This document shows positions 1 to 9,580 of a stretch of DNA of 64,000 nt, piece by piece. This stretch comes from Salsuginibacillus halophilus (GTDB taxonomy: Bacteria; Bacillota; Bacilli; Bacillales; Marinococcaceae): positions 27,197 through 91,196 of the forward strand of contig NZ_PYAV01000012.1 in NCBI RefSeq assembly GCF_003014715.1, read 5' to 3'. Made by a program: the position numbers and the translations under genes. The notes under the pieces are model-generated. The model was not told the DNA's origin. It did not search any database and saw only the letters and a program-made list of their open reading frames with translations. Each line of letters starts with the position of its first letter. The stretch's first letter is position 1.

Positions 1-920
1 GGTCAATTTCTCAATTTTTAGTTTGGATTTTATTCTTTTCATGTACACCGGCCCTTGTTTCTCGTGTGTTCCCGGCGAAGAACGATTTCGTTATTTTGAA
101 GTCTGCAGTCATTGGTGTATTTTTCGCACCGTTTATGCAGGTGATTGTATTTATCGCTGCCGGTGGCATGCAGGTATTGCAGCCGGGGATTGAAAACACG
201 GACAACGTTATGGTGCTCGGCTTTTTAAACCATGTGCCCGATGCACTTGGCGGCATAGGTTTAGCAGGATTAATGGCATCGATTATGTCAACTGCGTCCA
301 CACTCTTTGTCTTAACTGGCTTCGCTTTAGCCCGTGATTTGTACGAGCATTTATTTGATAAAAAGTTGAGTGAACAAAAGAGTTTACGCGTGGGACGTTA
401 TGCACAAATTTTTGTTGCTGCAATTGTTTGTGCCATTGCCATTGCGCAGCCTTCCGCGATTTATTGGATTTCAATCTATGCAGGTGCAATCTTCGGTGTT
501 GGCTGGCTTCCTACGGTTGTTGGCGGACTAGAATGGCGCCGTATGAATAGCAAAGCAGCGATCGGCAGCATGCTGATTGGTACAGCAACTTTTATTCTTG
601 TTGATGAGTTGGCCCGCAATGAAATTATTACTCTTCCGGTGCATATCGATTCATTAATGATTTCCTTTGCTGTAGCTGTTTTGGCACTTGTTGTGATAGC
701 TCTATCAACTCAGCCGAATCAGTACGAACTGGATTACTACGACTTTATGAAACAGCAGAGCATGTCGAAAAACACCATTGAACAATTCCTTCAAGAAGGC
801 CGCAGTAAAGGGCTTGCGAAGTTGAAAAAAGAATATAAGCAGACGGTTGTAATCTCTATCGTTTTCATCGGTATCGCAGCACTAGTTTGGGGTTATTTCT
901 TCGTCATGCTCGGATTTTAA
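1..920 (+). CDS. sodium:solute symporter (SSS family), 5'-truncated
   Basis: The reading frame is open from the left edge (codons begin at base 3), so the N-terminal half lies outside the window. The visible 306 residues contain several hydrophobic helices. The segment VFPAKNDFVILKSA followed by a small-residue-rich helix with LAGLMASIMSTASTLF is typical of the core of SSS cotransporters. The tail is a charged cytoplasmic stretch and one last helix. The protein should import a small organic solute with Na+; the substrate cannot be read. It is 26 bp upstream of an M20 peptidase and likely shares its operon, so an N-acyl or N-carbamoyl amino acid, peptide or ureide substrate is an inference from context. 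Confidence 0.85.
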   Translation, partial: SISQFLVWILFFSCTPALVSRVFPAKNDFVILKSAVIGVFFAPFMQVIVFIAAGGMQVLQPGIENTDNVMVLGFLNHVPDALGGIGLAGLMASIMSTASTLFVLTGFALARDLYEHLFDKKLSEQKSLRVGRYAQIFVAAIVCAIAIAQPSAIYWISIYAGAIFGVGWLPTVVGGLEWRRMNSKAAIGSMLIGTATFILVDELARNEIITLPVHIDSLMISFAVAVLALVVIALSTQPNQYELDYYDFMKQQSMSKNTIEQFLQEGRSKGLAKLKKEYKQTVVISIVFIGIAALVWGYFFVMLGF

Positions 921-946
921 AAGCATCCGTGTAAAGGAGTTAGCTT

Positions 947-2242
947 ATGAACGCACAAATGTCAAAAGCAGTTACAGACGCAAACGAACAAATTGATGCC
1001 CTTTGGGAACAGGAGGTTGAGTTTCTCCAAACACTCGGCCGTTACCCAAGCACACTCGGAAACGAAGCTGAAATTCAACAGTTTATCAGTGATTACTTGG
1101 CCGATACCCTCCATTTAGAAGTTGATCAATTTGACCCAGACCCTGAGCAGTTGCAGGACTTGCCCGGCTTTTCACCACCTTTACTGGACTACGAAAACCG
1201 CCCTGTCGTCGTTGGGAAAGCGACCAACGACGGCGGGAAAACCGGTAAAAGTTTAATATTACAGGGACATATTGATGTTGTGCCTGAAGACCCGCTGAGC
1301 CAGTGGAGCTGTAATCCTTGGGGAAGCACGATTGACCACGGCAAAATGTATGGCCGCGGTATTCAAGATATGAAATCCGGCGTCGCTGCTATGATTTTTG
1401 CATATCAAGCCATCCAAAAAGCCGGCATTCAGCTTGGAGCTGACCTATACCTTCAAACGGTCATTGAAGAAGAATGTACAGGAAACGGCGCCCTCGCTGC
1501 ATTAGCACGGGGATACACCGCAGACGCTGCTTTAATACCGGAGCCTTTTGGTGAAAAAGCTGTCACTTCCCAACTCGGGGTGTTCTGGGTGCGCTTTACG
1601 ATTCAAGGGCAAGGGGCTCATACAGAGCGGGCCAGTGAAGTGGTAAACGCCATTGAAAAGTCACAGGTAATTATAGACGCATTAAAATCTTTTGAGGTGC
1701 ACCTGAACGAAAAAGAACGTCACCCTGACTTCCTGCATCATCCACATCCGCTGAATGTAAATATTGGTACCCTGCATTCCGGTGCCTGGCCTTCAAGCGT
1801 CCCCTCAGAAGCTGTGCTTGAGGCACGCGTTGGGCTTTATCCAGGGGAAGATATTGAAGCTGTACAACAGGAGTTTAAAGACTGGATGCTTAAAGCTTGC
1901 GCCGCAGACGCTTGGTTGAAGGAAGTGCCGCCAACGATTGAGTTTATCGGATTTCATGCTGAAGGCGCTGAACTTTCTAAACAAGATCCTGTCATGAAGA
2001 TATTAGAGGCGTCGCATGAGGATGTAAACAACACGCCTCTAGACTATACAGCGGTGACATGTACAACAGACACTCGGTTTTATAACTTGTATTACGGCAT
2101 TCCATCCACCTGCTACGGTCCTTCTGGTGACGGTATGCACGGGGTCGATGAATGGGTGGACCTTGAAAGTGTAAAACGCGTTACAAAAGTTTATGCAGAT
2201 TTCATTTTACGCTGGTGCGGCATTCAAAAAATAGAGAGTTAA
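947..2242 (+). CDS. M20 family metallopeptidase (ArgE/DapE-like deacylase)
   Basis: This 431-residue protein has the M20 zinc-hydrolase signature: GHIDVVP near residue 107, YGRGIQDMKSG near 135 (bridging Asp), the EEECTGNGA acidic motif near 180 and a late metal-binding His in GMHGVDEW. A dimerisation domain lies between the two halves of the catalytic domain. Family members remove acyl groups from amino acids or cleave dipeptides. The exact substrate is not evident, so ArgE or DapE should not be assigned. The start has a good site (aaaggag, 7 bases before ATG). It sits between a symporter and a second M20 enzyme, suggesting uptake and hydrolysis of an N-substituted amino acid. Confidence 0.85.
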   Translation: MNAQMSKAVTDANEQIDALWEQEVEFLQTLGRYPSTLGNEAEIQQFISDYLADTLHLEVDQFDPDPEQLQDLPGFSPPLLDYENRPVVVGKATNDGGKTGKSLILQGHIDVVPEDPLSQWSCNPWGSTIDHGKMYGRGIQDMKSGVAAMIFAYQAIQKAGIQLGADLYLQTVIEEECTGNGALAALARGYTADAALIPEPFGEKAVTSQLGVFWVRFTIQGQGAHTERASEVVNAIEKSQVIIDALKSFEVHLNEKERHPDFLHHPHPLNVNIGTLHSGAWPSSVPSEAVLEARVGLYPGEDIEAVQQEFKDWMLKACAADAWLKEVPPTIEFIGFHAEGAELSKQDPVMKILEASHEDVNNTPLDYTAVTCTTDTRFYNLYYGIPSTCYGPSGDGMHGVDEWVDLESVKRVTKVYADFILRWCGIQKIES

Positions 2243-2267
2243 CAAGCGCAGGAAAAGAGGCTTTCAT

Positions 2268-3491
2268 ATGGATATCAATAACGAGCGTTTATTACAATAT
2301 TTCAAGCAATTCTCTGCGATCGGTGCAACGCCGGGGGGCGGTGTTCACCGCCTTGCATTAAGTGATGAAGATAAGCAGGCGCGGGACTTATTCGTGGAGT
2401 TGCTTCACGACTTAGGCGCAGAGGTAAAAATTGATGATTTAGGAAACATCTACGGAATCAAACAAGGAACCAATCCTGAAGCTGAACCAGTTGTCATTGG
2501 CTCCCACCTTGACTCCGTTCCTAACGGCGGAAAATATGACGGAGCAGTCGGTGTTTTAGGGGCTTTAGAAGTACTCGCGACGCTGGTAGATGCTGAAACT
2601 ACGCATCAACGCACGCTGATTATCGTCAACTTCACAAATGAAGAAGGTGCCCGCTTCCCAAAACCAATGATTGCAAGCGGCGTGCTCGCCGGGGTGTACA
2701 CGACAGAGGACATGCACAGTTTACAGGATGAAAGTGGTACAACGATCCGAGAAGAACTTGAACGTATCAATTATTTAGGCGCACCCGAACACCGATTGAC
2801 AAATATCGATTCATTTATAGAACTTCACATCGAGCAAGGTCCGTATTTAATCAATGAAAATGCCCATATCGGTCTTGTCCAAGGCATTCACGGATTGTCA
2901 TGGCATGACGTCAAATTCACCGGCAAAAGTGACCACGCCGGACCTTCTCCTATGAAAGACCGCCGGGATGCCGGGCTTAGTGCAATGCATGCGCTCACTC
3001 GGGTTGAAGATTATGTGCTGAACTTACAAGATGAAACACGGTTCACAACCGGCCGCTTCCAGCTCGCGCCTGGTGTTGTGAATGCAGTCCCAGGTGAAGC
3101 CCGTTTTTCCATAGATATCCGCCATCCGCTCAACGATACGCTGAAAGAACGGATCGAGACGATTCAGCAAATGATTGAGGACGAAGCAGCCCGCCGCGGA
3201 GTTAAAAGCGAGATGAGTGATTTATCTTATATGCCGCCGGTCCCTTTCTCTACCCGTCTTCTACAAGCGGCCGAGCGGATCACAAGTCAGAAAAACATTG
3301 ACGCTCCACAACTTTACAGCGGCGCAGGCCACGATGCGATGTACATGTCCCACCTTGGCGAAACACTCATGCTGTTTATCCCAAGCCTGGATGGCGTTAG
3401 CCATAATGAGCAGGAAGAATCTCGCTGGGAAGATATCGTTACAGCGGTCGATGTCCTAGGTGACCTCGTCCTTGAACAATTAAACCGCTGA
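2268..3491 (+). CDS. M20 family Zn-dependent amidase (N-carbamoyl-L-amino acid hydrolase / allantoate amidohydrolase type)
   Basis: The 407-residue length and the motifs fit the hydantoinase/carbamoylase subfamily of M20. They are GSHLDSVPNGGKYDGA (metal ligands, near residue 80), NEEGARFP near 125, FIELHIEQGP near 185 and the C-terminal SGAGHDAMYMS with a further metal His. These enzymes hydrolyse N-carbamoyl amino acids or allantoate, releasing ammonia and CO2. The hydantoinase partner is not in the window, so the two activities cannot be separated here. The gene follows the other M20 enzyme by 25 bp with its own binding site (ggaaaagagg) and ends the operon. Confidence 0.85.
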   Translation: MDINNERLLQYFKQFSAIGATPGGGVHRLALSDEDKQARDLFVELLHDLGAEVKIDDLGNIYGIKQGTNPEAEPVVIGSHLDSVPNGGKYDGAVGVLGALEVLATLVDAETTHQRTLIIVNFTNEEGARFPKPMIASGVLAGVYTTEDMHSLQDESGTTIREELERINYLGAPEHRLTNIDSFIELHIEQGPYLINENAHIGLVQGIHGLSWHDVKFTGKSDHAGPSPMKDRRDAGLSAMHALTRVEDYVLNLQDETRFTTGRFQLAPGVVNAVPGEARFSIDIRHPLNDTLKERIETIQQMIEDEAARRGVKSEMSDLSYMPPVPFSTRLLQAAERITSQKNIDAPQLYSGAGHDAMYMSHLGETLMLFIPSLDGVSHNEQEESRWEDIVTAVDVLGDLVLEQLNR

Positions 3492-3513
3492 AATGGGCCT
3501 ATGCCACGCGAAG

Positions 3514-3729
3514 ACGGAGCGCGCTCTCTCTAATATGGAGCTCGCACACCCGAATGTAGAGCGAATCCCCCCCTCTGGAGCGCGCTTCCCTAAAATGGAG
3601 CGCCCACACCCGAATGTGGAGCGAATTTCCCCCCCTCTGGAGCGCGCTTCCCTAAAATGGAGCGCCCACACCCGAATGTGGAGCGAATTTGCCTCCCCTG
3701 GAGCGCGCTCTCCCAAATATGAACCTCCC
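3514..3729. repeat. tandem intergenic repeat, about 20-bp period (TGGAGCG type)
   Basis: Between the convergent ends of the carbamoylase and gabD lies a direct-repeat array. Units begin TGGAGCGCGCTTCCCTAAAA or TGGAGCGCCCACACCCGAA and are 19-23 bases long. A block of about 60 bases occurs nearly three times. Open frames in this stretch are by-products of the repetition and are not annotated as genes. Similar arrays occur at 34427-34632 and, with other sequences, at 9581, 33937 and 54535. Confidence 0.85.
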
Positions 3730-3739
3730 GCATACGAAA

Positions 3740-3775
3740 GCGGCTGCGATGATCGATACATCGCAGCCGCTTTTC
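3740..3775. terminator. bidirectional Rho-independent terminator
   Basis: A perfect 11-bp stem (gcggctgcgat / atcgcagccgc) with a 9-base loop is followed by TTTTCC on the plus strand and preceded by GAAAG, which reads CTTTC on the minus strand. It sits between converging genes and can serve both; it is only a few bases past the gabD stop codon. Confidence 0.85.
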
Positions 3776-3778
3776 CAT

Positions 3779-5161
3779 TTATAAACCGATCGATAAATAT
3801 TTTGTTTCAAGATAAGGCTCAATGCCTTCTTGTCCGCCTTCGCGGCCGAGGCCGCTTTCTTTCATACCGCCAAACGGCGCTTCCGCAGCAGAAGGTGCAC
3901 CATCATTCCAGCCGATGATGCCATATTTTAAATGCTCATGAATGTAATGACCTGTACGATAATTTTCTGTGAAGAAGTAGGCCGCCAGCCCAAATGGTGT
4001 GTCGTTTGCAGCTTGGACGGCTTCATCAATTGAAGTAAATGTGGCAATCGGCGCAACCGGGCCAAACGTTTCGTGATGCATGATGTCCATTTCATCACTT
4101 ACATTCGTTAACACAGTCGGGTGAACAAAGTACGTTTCTTTTTCGTCATCTACTTCGTACTTGTCACCTGTAAGGACCTTGGCCCCTTTGGCTTTTGCAT
4201 CTTCAATTTGCGCCTGCACCTTTTCAAAGCCGGGCTTGTTAATTAACGGCCCGATATCTGTATCTTCATCAAGACCATACCCGACTTTTAATTTACTAAC
4301 TTCCTCTGCAAGTTTCTCAGCATAACTATCGACAACTGACTCATGCACGAAAATCCGGTTGGCGCAAATGCACGTTTGGCCGGCGTTTCTGAATTTCGAA
4401 GCAATGGTCTGCTGAACGGCAAGCTCAAGATCCGCATCCTCATGTACGATCAAAGGCGCATGACCGCCAAGCTCCATCGATAAGTGTTTTACCGTGTCTG
4501 CACTCTTTTTCATAAGCAATTTACCTACCGGCGTTGAACCTGTAAATGTCAGCTTTTTAATCGCGGGGCTTGAGGTAAAGATGTCACCAATCGTTTCGCC
4601 ATCTCCATTTACAACTTGCAGAATATCTTCCGGAATCCCCGCCTCGTAAGCAAGTTCTGCCAGCCGGTAAGCAGTTAACGGCGTGCTCGGCGCCGGTTTA
4701 ACAACAATTGGACAGCCGGCAGCAAGGGCTGGTGCAGCTTTACGTGTGATCATCGCCGCCGGGAAGTTCCAAGGTGTGATCGCCGCAACCGGGCCGACAC
4801 CTTCGCGGGTAATTAAAAGACGCTTATTTTCAGCCCCGGGTGTGATTTTACCAAACACCCGGCGCGCTTCTTCAGCGTACCATTCAATGTAGCTCGCCGC
4901 GTACAACACTTCTCCTCGTGCTTCTTTCAGCGGTTTCCCGTTTTCTTTCGTAATCAAAACGGCCAGCTCTTCCTTATTTTCAACGATTCGTTCGTACCAA
5001 GCTTTTAACAGCTTAGCCCGGTGCGCAGCTGACTGTTTCGACCATGCAGGGTACGCCTCTTCTGCTTTTTGAATGCAGGCTTCGACTTCTGCTGCAGTGT
5101 CATTTTTCACTTCATCAATCGTTTCTCCCGTTGCCGGGTTGGTGATTACAGTTTGTGACAT
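3779..5161 (-). CDS. gabD: succinate-semialdehyde dehydrogenase, NAD(P)-dependent
   Basis: This 460-residue aldehyde dehydrogenase has the Rossmann and catalytic motifs of the family: FTGSTPVGK, the general-base segment [10 protein letters not shown] and the nucleophilic Cys in [11 protein letters not shown]. It oxidises succinate semialdehyde to succinate, the second step of GABA breakdown. The start is ATG-TCA at 5161, with aaaggag nine bases upstream. An in-frame ATG three codons earlier abuts the binding site and is unlikely. It lies 18 bp downstream of gabT and should be co-transcribed with it. The GABA role rests on both the sequence and this linkage. Confidence 0.92.
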   Translation of the reverse strand: MSQTVITNPATGETIDEVKNDTAAEVEACIQKAEEAYPAWSKQSAAHRAKLLKAWYERIVENKEELAVLITKENGKPLKEARGEVLYAASYIEWYAEEARRVFGKITPGAENKRLLITREGVGPVAAITPWNFPAAMITRKAAPALAAGCPIVVKPAPSTPLTAYRLAELAYEAGIPEDILQVVNGDGETIGDIFTSSPAIKKLTFTGSTPVGKLLMKKSADTVKHLSMELGGHAPLIVHEDADLELAVQQTIASKFRNAGQTCICANRIFVHESVVDSYAEKLAEEVSKLKVGYGLDEDTDIGPLINKPGFEKVQAQIEDAKAKGAKVLTGDKYEVDDEKETYFVHPTVLTNVSDEMDIMHHETFGPVAPIATFTSIDEAVQAANDTPFGLAAYFFTENYRTGHYIHEHLKYGIIGWNDGAPSAAEAPFGGMKESGLGREGGQEGIEPYLETKYLSIGL

Positions 5162-5179
5162 TGGCTTCATCTCCTTTGT

Positions 5180-6484
5180 TTACAGATCATCAAAAACAGA
5201 AGCGATTTTTTCAAGTCCTTCTTCAAGCTGTTCATCTGTCATGACAAGCGGCGGCAGAAAGCGAACCACGTTCCCGTACAATCCAGCAGTCAACAACAGG
5301 ACACCTGAAGCATTAGCTGCTTTCGCAATGGCTGCTGCTTTCATTTTATCCGGTGTTTTTGTCTTTCGGTCTTCGACAATTTCAATCGCAACCATGGCGC
5401 CAAGACGACGCACTTCACCGACCCATTCATATTTTTCTGCCCAGGCTTTTCCTTTCGCCTCAATCTGTTCACCAATCACTTCAGCACGCTCGTTTAAGTT
5501 CTCATTCCGGATCACATCAATGGCTGCTAAAGCTGCTGCACAGCCAAGCGGACTGCCGGCATACGTACCGCCGAGCTCTCCAGGGCTTGCTTCGTTCATC
5601 ACTTCACTCCGGCCGACCACCGCGCTTAAAGGGACACCGCCGGCAAGTGACTTCGACAAGGTGACAAAGTCCGGCGTAATTTCAAAGTGTTCACTGGCAA
5701 GGAAAGCCCCTGTACGTCCAAAGCCTGTTTGAATTTCATCAGCAACAAATAAAATGCCGTGCTTTTTACAAAACTCCTCAACATACTTTACGAAACGTTT
5801 TGGCGGCACGATAAATCCACCTTCACCCTGCACCGGTTCCATAACAACACAAGCCGTGCTTTCAGGCGCTACAGTTGTTAAGAAGAAACGCTCAAACTCT
5901 TCAATCATAAACGCCTCATACGTTTCATCACTCATGTCATCCGGTTTGCGGTACGGATACGGATACGGCGCTTTATAAAGTTCGCCGGCAAACGGGCCGA
6001 ATTCAAATTTATACGGTTTAACTTTGCTTGTCATACCCATAGTCATATTCGTTCGACCGTGGAAAGCCCGGTCAAACGTTACCACTGCCTGCCGCTTTGT
6101 ATATTTTCTCGCAATTTTGACAGCGTTTTCAACTGCTTCAGCACCAGAATTGAGCAAAATCGTCTGCTTTGCGTGCTCGCCCGGTGTAATTTCTGTCAGC
6201 TGCTTGGCAAGCTCAATATAAGAATCATACATCATCACGTTAAAACCTGGGTGAATCACATTTTCCGCCTGCTCCTGAATCGCTTTGACAACTTCAGGGT
6301 GCGCGTGACCGACGTTGATTGTGCCAATCGCTCCGGCAAAGTCGATGTAGCGCTCTCCTTCGATATCATAAAGCTCTGCACCCCGGCCGTATTTTGCAAT
6401 GTTACGATTTCCATTGCCTACACCTTGTGGAATGTATTGATCACGAATCTCCTGCCACTCTGCTGTTGTCCGTTTCGGCATCAT
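5180..6484 (-). CDS. gabT: 4-aminobutyrate aminotransferase
   Basis: A class III, PLP-dependent aminotransferase of about 434 residues. It has NSGAEAVENAVKIAR (phosphate-binding region), an acidic LFVADEIQTGFGRTG segment and the PLP lysine in TLSKSLAGGVPLSAV. It moves the amino group of GABA to 2-oxoglutarate, giving succinate semialdehyde for GabD. Two adjacent ATGs (6484, 6481) follow ggagg at about 10 bases; two TTG codons just upstream are possible but less likely. It is transcribed away from gabR across a 125-bp region holding direct repeats, as in the known gabR-gabTD arrangement of Bacillus subtilis. Confidence 0.92.
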   Translation of the reverse strand: MMPKRTTAEWQEIRDQYIPQGVGNGNRNIAKYGRGAELYDIEGERYIDFAGAIGTINVGHAHPEVVKAIQEQAENVIHPGFNVMMYDSYIELAKQLTEITPGEHAKQTILLNSGAEAVENAVKIARKYTKRQAVVTFDRAFHGRTNMTMGMTSKVKPYKFEFGPFAGELYKAPYPYPYRKPDDMSDETYEAFMIEEFERFFLTTVAPESTACVVMEPVQGEGGFIVPPKRFVKYVEEFCKKHGILFVADEIQTGFGRTGAFLASEHFEITPDFVTLSKSLAGGVPLSAVVGRSEVMNEASPGELGGTYAGSPLGCAAALAAIDVIRNENLNERAEVIGEQIEAKGKAWAEKYEWVGEVRRLGAMVAIEIVEDRKTKTPDKMKAAAIAKAANASGVLLLTAGLYGNVVRFLPPLVMTDEQLEEGLEKIASVFDDL

Positions 6485-6527
6485 CAACAATCATCCTCCC
6501 CATGAATTTATAATTCTATTATGAAAA

Positions 6528-6575
6528 TTTTTTGGTACAATAAAAAGAACCAAAATTATAATTTTTATGGTACCA
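6528..6575. promoter_or_regulatory. gabT-gabR control region with direct TGGTAC repeats (putative GabR operator)
   Basis: TGGTAC occurs at 6533-6538 and again at 6568-6573, 35 bases apart in direct orientation; both read GTACCA on the gabT strand. On the minus strand TTGTAC (overlapping the first copy) and TAGAAT, 16 bases apart, make a plausible gabT promoter. GabR of B. subtilis is known to bind two direct ATACCA-type repeats about this far apart, so this is the likely GabR site. Assignment as operator is inference. Confidence 0.6.
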
Positions 6576-6608
6576 GAACATATATATCATTTTAGAAAGG
6601 ATGCCAGC

Positions 6609-8027
6609 ATGATCGGCTTAAATATCGACCGACACGCACCAGGCAGCTACATTTACCAGCAAGTATATCAACAGTTAAAAGAAGCTGTGCTTAAAAACCA
6701 GCTGGCCCCTCATGAACAACTCCCGGCGAAACGTAGTTTAGCAGCTGAATTAAATGTCAGCTTAAACTCTGTAAACGCCGCTTACCAGCAGCTCATCGCT
6801 GAAGGTTTTATTTACAGCATCGAGCGGCAAGGGTACTTTGCTGAAGACTTGGAGTACACCGTAGATACCGAGCACCAGGTGCCTTCCCTGCCTGAAGATC
6901 TGCAGGAGGATACACATTCGAAGATGGATGTTTCTTTTTCACATATGCAGGTCGATACTGAAGAATTTCCATTGAAGAAATGGTTAAAATGCGAGCAGCA
7001 GGCATTGTATAATTTCACTTCACTTCATAAGCAGTACGGGGACCCTAAAGGGATATATGAGCTCCGCGCTTCAATAGCCCAATTAATCGCTTTTAACCGT
7101 GGTGTACGTGCTCACCCGGAACAAATCATTTTAGGTGCCGGAACGCAGGAACTGATGCGGACCTTAACGAGGCTGTTACCGGAAGAGACAGCTTATGGCT
7201 TAGAAGAACCTGGGTACCAAAGAGTTTATCAACTGCTCAAGCAGGAGAAACGAAACGTCATTACACTGCCACTTGATGATAAAGGGATACAGGCGGAAGG
7301 ATTGCGGCACTACAAACCCGATGTGCTGTTTACAACGCCTTCTCACCAATTTCCAACAGGGGTCATTATGCCGGCCTCCCGCCGCATGCAGCTGTTAAAC
7401 TGGGCCTCGGAAAACCCGGGTCGCTACATTATCGAAGATGACTACGATAGTGAATATAAATACGACACAGACAGCATCCCTTCGCTGCAAAGCCTGGACC
7501 GGCACGAGCAAGTCATTTATATGGGGACATTCTCCAAATCATTAATGCCAGGTTTACGGTTAAGCTACATGGTCTTACCTGTACAGCTGATCCGTTCCTA
7601 TCAAAAGATGCAGCCCACCTTCATACAAAGCTGCAGTACCATTCAGCAAATTAGTTTAAAACTGTTTATTGATGAAGGTCACTATCTCCGTCACACAAAG
7701 CGGATGAAGCAAGTTTACAAAGATAAGCGTGAAGCTTGTGTCGCGGCCTTTGAAAACGTTTTTGGCGACAACGTAACAATTTCAGGTGCAAAATCCGGCC
7801 TCCACTTTGTAGCAGCGTTTCGTACAGAAAAAACAGAGGCTGCCATCATTGCAGAAGCTGCTACACAAAACATCGAAGTGTACAGCTTAAGCCGTTTTGA
7901 ACTAGAAAGCAGTACATCACACAAACGGGATCCGACGTTAATTATCGGCTTTGCCGGTTTACATTCAGAAGAAATGCACCCAGCCGTTCAAGCCCTTTAC
8001 AAAGTCATTTACGACACGCATGCTTAA
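6609..8027 (+). CDS. gabR: MocR/GabR-family transcriptional regulator with aminotransferase-like domain
   Basis: The protein has 472 residues. The first 75 form a GntR-type winged helix (LPAKRSLAAELNVSLNSVNAAY). The remainder is a fold-type-I aminotransferase-like domain with EPGYQRVYQLL, IIEDDYDSEYKYD and the PLP lysine in GTFSKSLMPGLRLSY. MocR proteins sense their ligand through PLP and usually activate the adjacent catabolic genes. ATG 6609 is preferred over an upstream ATG at 6567, because gaaagg lies 8 bases before it and the HTH starts right after it. It is divergent from gabT, so control of gabTD by GABA and PLP is the natural prediction. Confidence 0.9.
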   Translation: MIGLNIDRHAPGSYIYQQVYQQLKEAVLKNQLAPHEQLPAKRSLAAELNVSLNSVNAAYQQLIAEGFIYSIERQGYFAEDLEYTVDTEHQVPSLPEDLQEDTHSKMDVSFSHMQVDTEEFPLKKWLKCEQQALYNFTSLHKQYGDPKGIYELRASIAQLIAFNRGVRAHPEQIILGAGTQELMRTLTRLLPEETAYGLEEPGYQRVYQLLKQEKRNVITLPLDDKGIQAEGLRHYKPDVLFTTPSHQFPTGVIMPASRRMQLLNWASENPGRYIIEDDYDSEYKYDTDSIPSLQSLDRHEQVIYMGTFSKSLMPGLRLSYMVLPVQLIRSYQKMQPTFIQSCSTIQQISLKLFIDEGHYLRHTKRMKQVYKDKREACVAAFENVFGDNVTISGAKSGLHFVAAFRTEKTEAAIIAEAATQNIEVYSLSRFELESSTSHKRDPTLIIGFAGLHSEEMHPAVQALYKVIYDTHA

Positions 8028-8049
8028 GACAGATTTGTTGAAACTGACA

Positions 8050-8079
8050 TTGCTGAAAATTTTCTTTCAATTCTATGAT
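8050..8079 (+). promoter_or_regulatory. candidate sigma-A promoter for the aminotransferase gene
   Basis: TTGCTG at 8050-8055 and TATGAT at 8074-8079 are separated by 18 bases. They lie 80 bases upstream of the next start codon, in an AT-rich gap after gabR. A second TATACT overlaps the -10 region. This is a consensus match only. Confidence 0.4.
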
Positions 8080-8158
8080 ATACTTGCAGGAAATCTTGAA
8101 AAACAGAGCGAAATGTTCGTCTGGATACGTACATAACTTTGAATAAGGAGGTTGTTTC

Positions 8159-9523
8159 ATGACACAGCATTCATACAGCGCGGAGGAATTGAAACAGAAA
8201 GACCAGGAAAATATTTGGCATGCGATGCGCCCGCATACCAATCAGCCGGCAATGATCGCTGAAGAAGCAGACGGCGCCTGGATTACAGACATTGATGGCA
8301 ATCAAATTCTCGACGGCATGGCCGGAATCTGGTGTGTGAATGCCGGATACGGACGAAAAGCTATTGCAGATGCAGCTTACGAGCAGATGTTAAAGCTGCC
8401 GTATTATCCATTAACCCAGAGCCACGTGCCGGCGATTGAGCTTTCAGAGAAGTTGAATGAATGGCTCGATGGCGAGTACGTTTATTTCTATTCCAACAGC
8501 GGATCTGAAGCGAACGAAACGGCGTTTAAAGCTGTGCGGCAGTATTTTCACCAAAAAGGCGAAGGCTCACGTCACAAGTTTATCTCCCGTTACCGGAGTT
8601 ATCACGGCAACACGCTCGCAACACTTGCTGCTACCGGACAGCCGCAGCGCAAATACAAATATGAGCCGCTCGGACAAGGTTTTCTGCACGTCACCCCGCC
8701 GGATAGTTACCGCTGCCCAGCGGAGCACACACCGGAATCTTTCAGCAAAGCGTGTGCGGATGAGATTGAACACGCCGTAACGTGGGAGCTTTCAGAAACT
8801 GTGGCTGCAGTCATTTTGGAGCCGATCATTACCGGAGGCGGCATTTTAATTCCACACGAAGATTATTTGAAGCGTGTCCGCGAGATTTGCGACCGGCACG
8901 GCATGCTCATGATCGTTGATGAAGTCATCTGCGGCTTCGGACGGACCGGTAAGCCGTTTGGTTTTATGCATTACGATGTGCAGCCGGATATCATTACAAT
9001 GGCTAAGGGGATCACGAGCGGCTACCTACCGCTCTCTGCCACAGCTGTACGTAAAGATATTTACGATGCGTTTAAAGGGACAGATGCGCACGACCACTTC
9101 CGTCATGTGAACACGTTCGGCGGCAATGCAGCAGCCTGTGCGGCAGCGATCAAAAACTTAGAGATTATGGAAGAGGAAGATTTGATCGGCCGCTCCGCAC
9201 GTTTAGGTGAGCAAATGCTGCAGCGGCTGACCGATGAGTTGAGTCGTCATCCTTATGTCGGCGATGTACGCGGCAAAGGACTGCTTGCCGGCATCGAGTT
9301 CGTCAAAGATAAGCAGACGAAGGAACCTCTTGCTGAAAGCGAAGTGAAAAAGGTGATGGCAGCTTGTAAAGCACGCGGCGTTATTATCGGAAAAACTTCC
9401 GACACCGTCGCCGGTTACAACAACATCCTCACCCTGTCACCGCCGCTCAGCTTAACTGATGATGATGTGAACCTTTTAGTTGGAACCTTAATCGAAGAAG
9501 TTTACAACCAAATGCCTGTATAG
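8159..9523 (+). CDS. class III omega-aminotransferase (pyruvate-dependent type)
   Basis: This 454-residue protein starts with an N-terminal MRPHT-containing segment, then YSNSGSEANETAFK, the conserved SRYRSYHGNT, MLMIVDEVICGFGRTG and the PLP lysine in TMAKGITSGYLPLSA. These features fit the group of omega-amino acid or taurine:pyruvate aminotransferases better than GabT. It may use beta-alanine, taurine or another amine with pyruvate as acceptor; the sequence does not decide. The start follows aaggagg by 7 bases. It lies just past gabR in the same direction but has its own candidate promoter. Confidence 0.82.
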   Translation: MTQHSYSAEELKQKDQENIWHAMRPHTNQPAMIAEEADGAWITDIDGNQILDGMAGIWCVNAGYGRKAIADAAYEQMLKLPYYPLTQSHVPAIELSEKLNEWLDGEYVYFYSNSGSEANETAFKAVRQYFHQKGEGSRHKFISRYRSYHGNTLATLAATGQPQRKYKYEPLGQGFLHVTPPDSYRCPAEHTPESFSKACADEIEHAVTWELSETVAAVILEPIITGGGILIPHEDYLKRVREICDRHGMLMIVDEVICGFGRTGKPFGFMHYDVQPDIITMAKGITSGYLPLSATAVRKDIYDAFKGTDAHDHFRHVNTFGGNAAACAAAIKNLEIMEEEDLIGRSARLGEQMLQRLTDELSRHPYVGDVRGKGLLAGIEFVKDKQTKEPLAESEVKKVMAACKARGVIIGKTSDTVAGYNNILTLSPPLSLTDDDVNLLVGTLIEEVYNQMPV

Positions 9524-9532
9524 AAGGAAGGT

Positions 9533-9567
9533 AAGAAGGAAGCCGGCGGCCGGCTTCCTTCTTTTTT
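9533..9567 (+). terminator. Rho-independent terminator
   Basis: A perfect 14-bp stem, AAGAAGGAAGCCGG pairing with CCGGCTTCCTTCTT, has loop CGG and a T-run that continues directly from the stem. It begins 10 bases after the aminotransferase stop codon. Confidence 0.93.
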
Positions 9568-9580
9568 AATATTAGCTTAG

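Noticed and set aside
3480..3918. Frames on both strands over the 3.5-kb repeat array, including one of 141 codons
   Set aside because: Repetition in the DNA produces them; they lack start signals and run into gabD on the opposite strand.
8457..8780. 107-codon frame inside the aminotransferase gene
   Set aside because: It is an out-of-frame shadow of a well-supported gene with no ribosome binding site.
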